From Chroococcus sp. FPU101 (lineage in GTDB: Bacteria; Cyanobacteriota; Cyanobacteriia; Cyanobacteriales; Microcystaceae): DNA of 64,000 nt. The notes under the pieces are model-generated. The model did no database searches. It was not told where the DNA came from and saw only the letters and a program-made list of their open reading frames with translations. Location of the stretch: positions 55,200 through 119,199 of the forward strand of contig NZ_BLJI01000013.1 of the NCBI RefSeq assembly GCF_017312365.1, written 5' to 3'. This document shows, in pieces, positions 63,925-64,000 of this stretch. Numbering within the stretch: the stretch's first letter is position 1; every line of letters begins with the position of its first letter. A program made the position numbers and the translations under genes.

Positions 63925-64000
63925 ATGTCCAGAGTCAGTCGAGTGTTACCGCATCTGACGGCGGAAGAAATTCAAGAAAAGATCCGTACAACAGATAATC
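63925..64000 (+). CDS. Start of an IS630-type transposase (continues beyond window)
   Basis: The first 25 codons read MSRVSRVLPHLTAEEIQEKI and continue off the right edge. This matches the N-terminal HTH region of IS630-family transposases common in cyanobacteria. It lies where the MFS gene loses its N-terminal half, so this element probably caused that truncation. Confidence 0.6.
   Translation, partial: MSRVSRVLPHLTAEEIQEKIRTTDN

Noticed and set aside
1..64000. tRNA or rRNA genes
   Set aside because: I looked through the intergenic gaps for cloverleaf hallmarks (GTTCGA-type T arm) and found none; the integrative element uses a protein gene, not a tRNA, as target.

Overview
The window comes from a cyanobacterial chromosome at about 40% G+C. 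The evidence is the HIP1 octamer GCGATCGC scattered throughout, an nrtA-nrtB-nrtC nitrate transporter with the cyanobacterial NrtC fusion, phylloquinone genes (menA, menF, menD), a PatA-type response regulator, an orthocaspase-like protein, DUF3155, a Hik2/CSK-like kinase and Uma2/DUF29 proteins. I see no heterocyst genes. The species cannot be fixed from this sequence.

Layout. 1-3.3 kb: nitrate uptake operon on the minus strand, with nrtC running off the left edge. 3.6-9.1 kb: HpsJ-like membrane protein, 6-phosphogluconolactonase, site-2 protease, and a three-gene phototaxis/pilus signalling set (PatA-type regulator, CheY, CheW). 9.2-14.8 kb: SirB1-like protein, a frameshifted menA, menF, sfsA and an AAA ATPase. 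15.1-18.5 kb: AT-rich surface-polysaccharide genes (two glycosyltransferases and a priming sugar transferase). 18.6-33.4 kb: sat, a Tyr/Ser pseudo-orthocaspase, conserved unknowns, an NB-ARC/WD40 STAND protein, a carotenoid oxygenase, an oligopeptide permease, Uma2, DUF29 and an M20 amidohydrolase. 45.6-62 kb: Uma2, a hydrolase, YnfA, a DNA glycosylase, menD, a sugar-binding lipoprotein, glucokinase, DUF3155, a histidine kinase, several small secreted proteins, a SufR-like regulator with a VOC gene, and a dienelactone hydrolase. 62-64 kb: an MFS transporter pseudogene broken by a decayed IS5-family element, then the start of an IS630-type transposase.

The main discovery is a 12-kb integrative element at about 33,569-45,654, inserted into the 3' third of a yjbQ gene. 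The two halves of yjbQ lie on either side, and an identical 16-bp core (CTTCACTGGTACTGAG) sits at each junction. The element carries a tyrosine integrase, three small regulators, a terminase-small-subunit-like HTH protein and an LRAT/NlpC-like protein. Its centrepiece is a 1543-residue protein that joins an archaeo-eukaryotic PrimPol, a PriCT-like domain, a DUF3987 P-loop ATPase and a complete family-B DNA polymerase with 3'-5' exonuclease. This is essentially a replisome in one chain.

Three non-coding signals accompany it. First, 19 copies of GTGACTA/TAGTCAC sit in the linker between helicase and polymerase; they are read in several codon phases, so the DNA itself appears to be the selected object (a candidate origin). 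Second, a nest of hairpins, two of them mutually exclusive, occupies the 330 bp upstream of the polymerase gene. Third, a 12-bp-periodic array of TCTA(T/G)A boxes lies upstream of a ribbon-helix-helix gene. My inference is a self-replicating integrative plasmid or phage satellite with its own iteron-type origin and partition/operator region.
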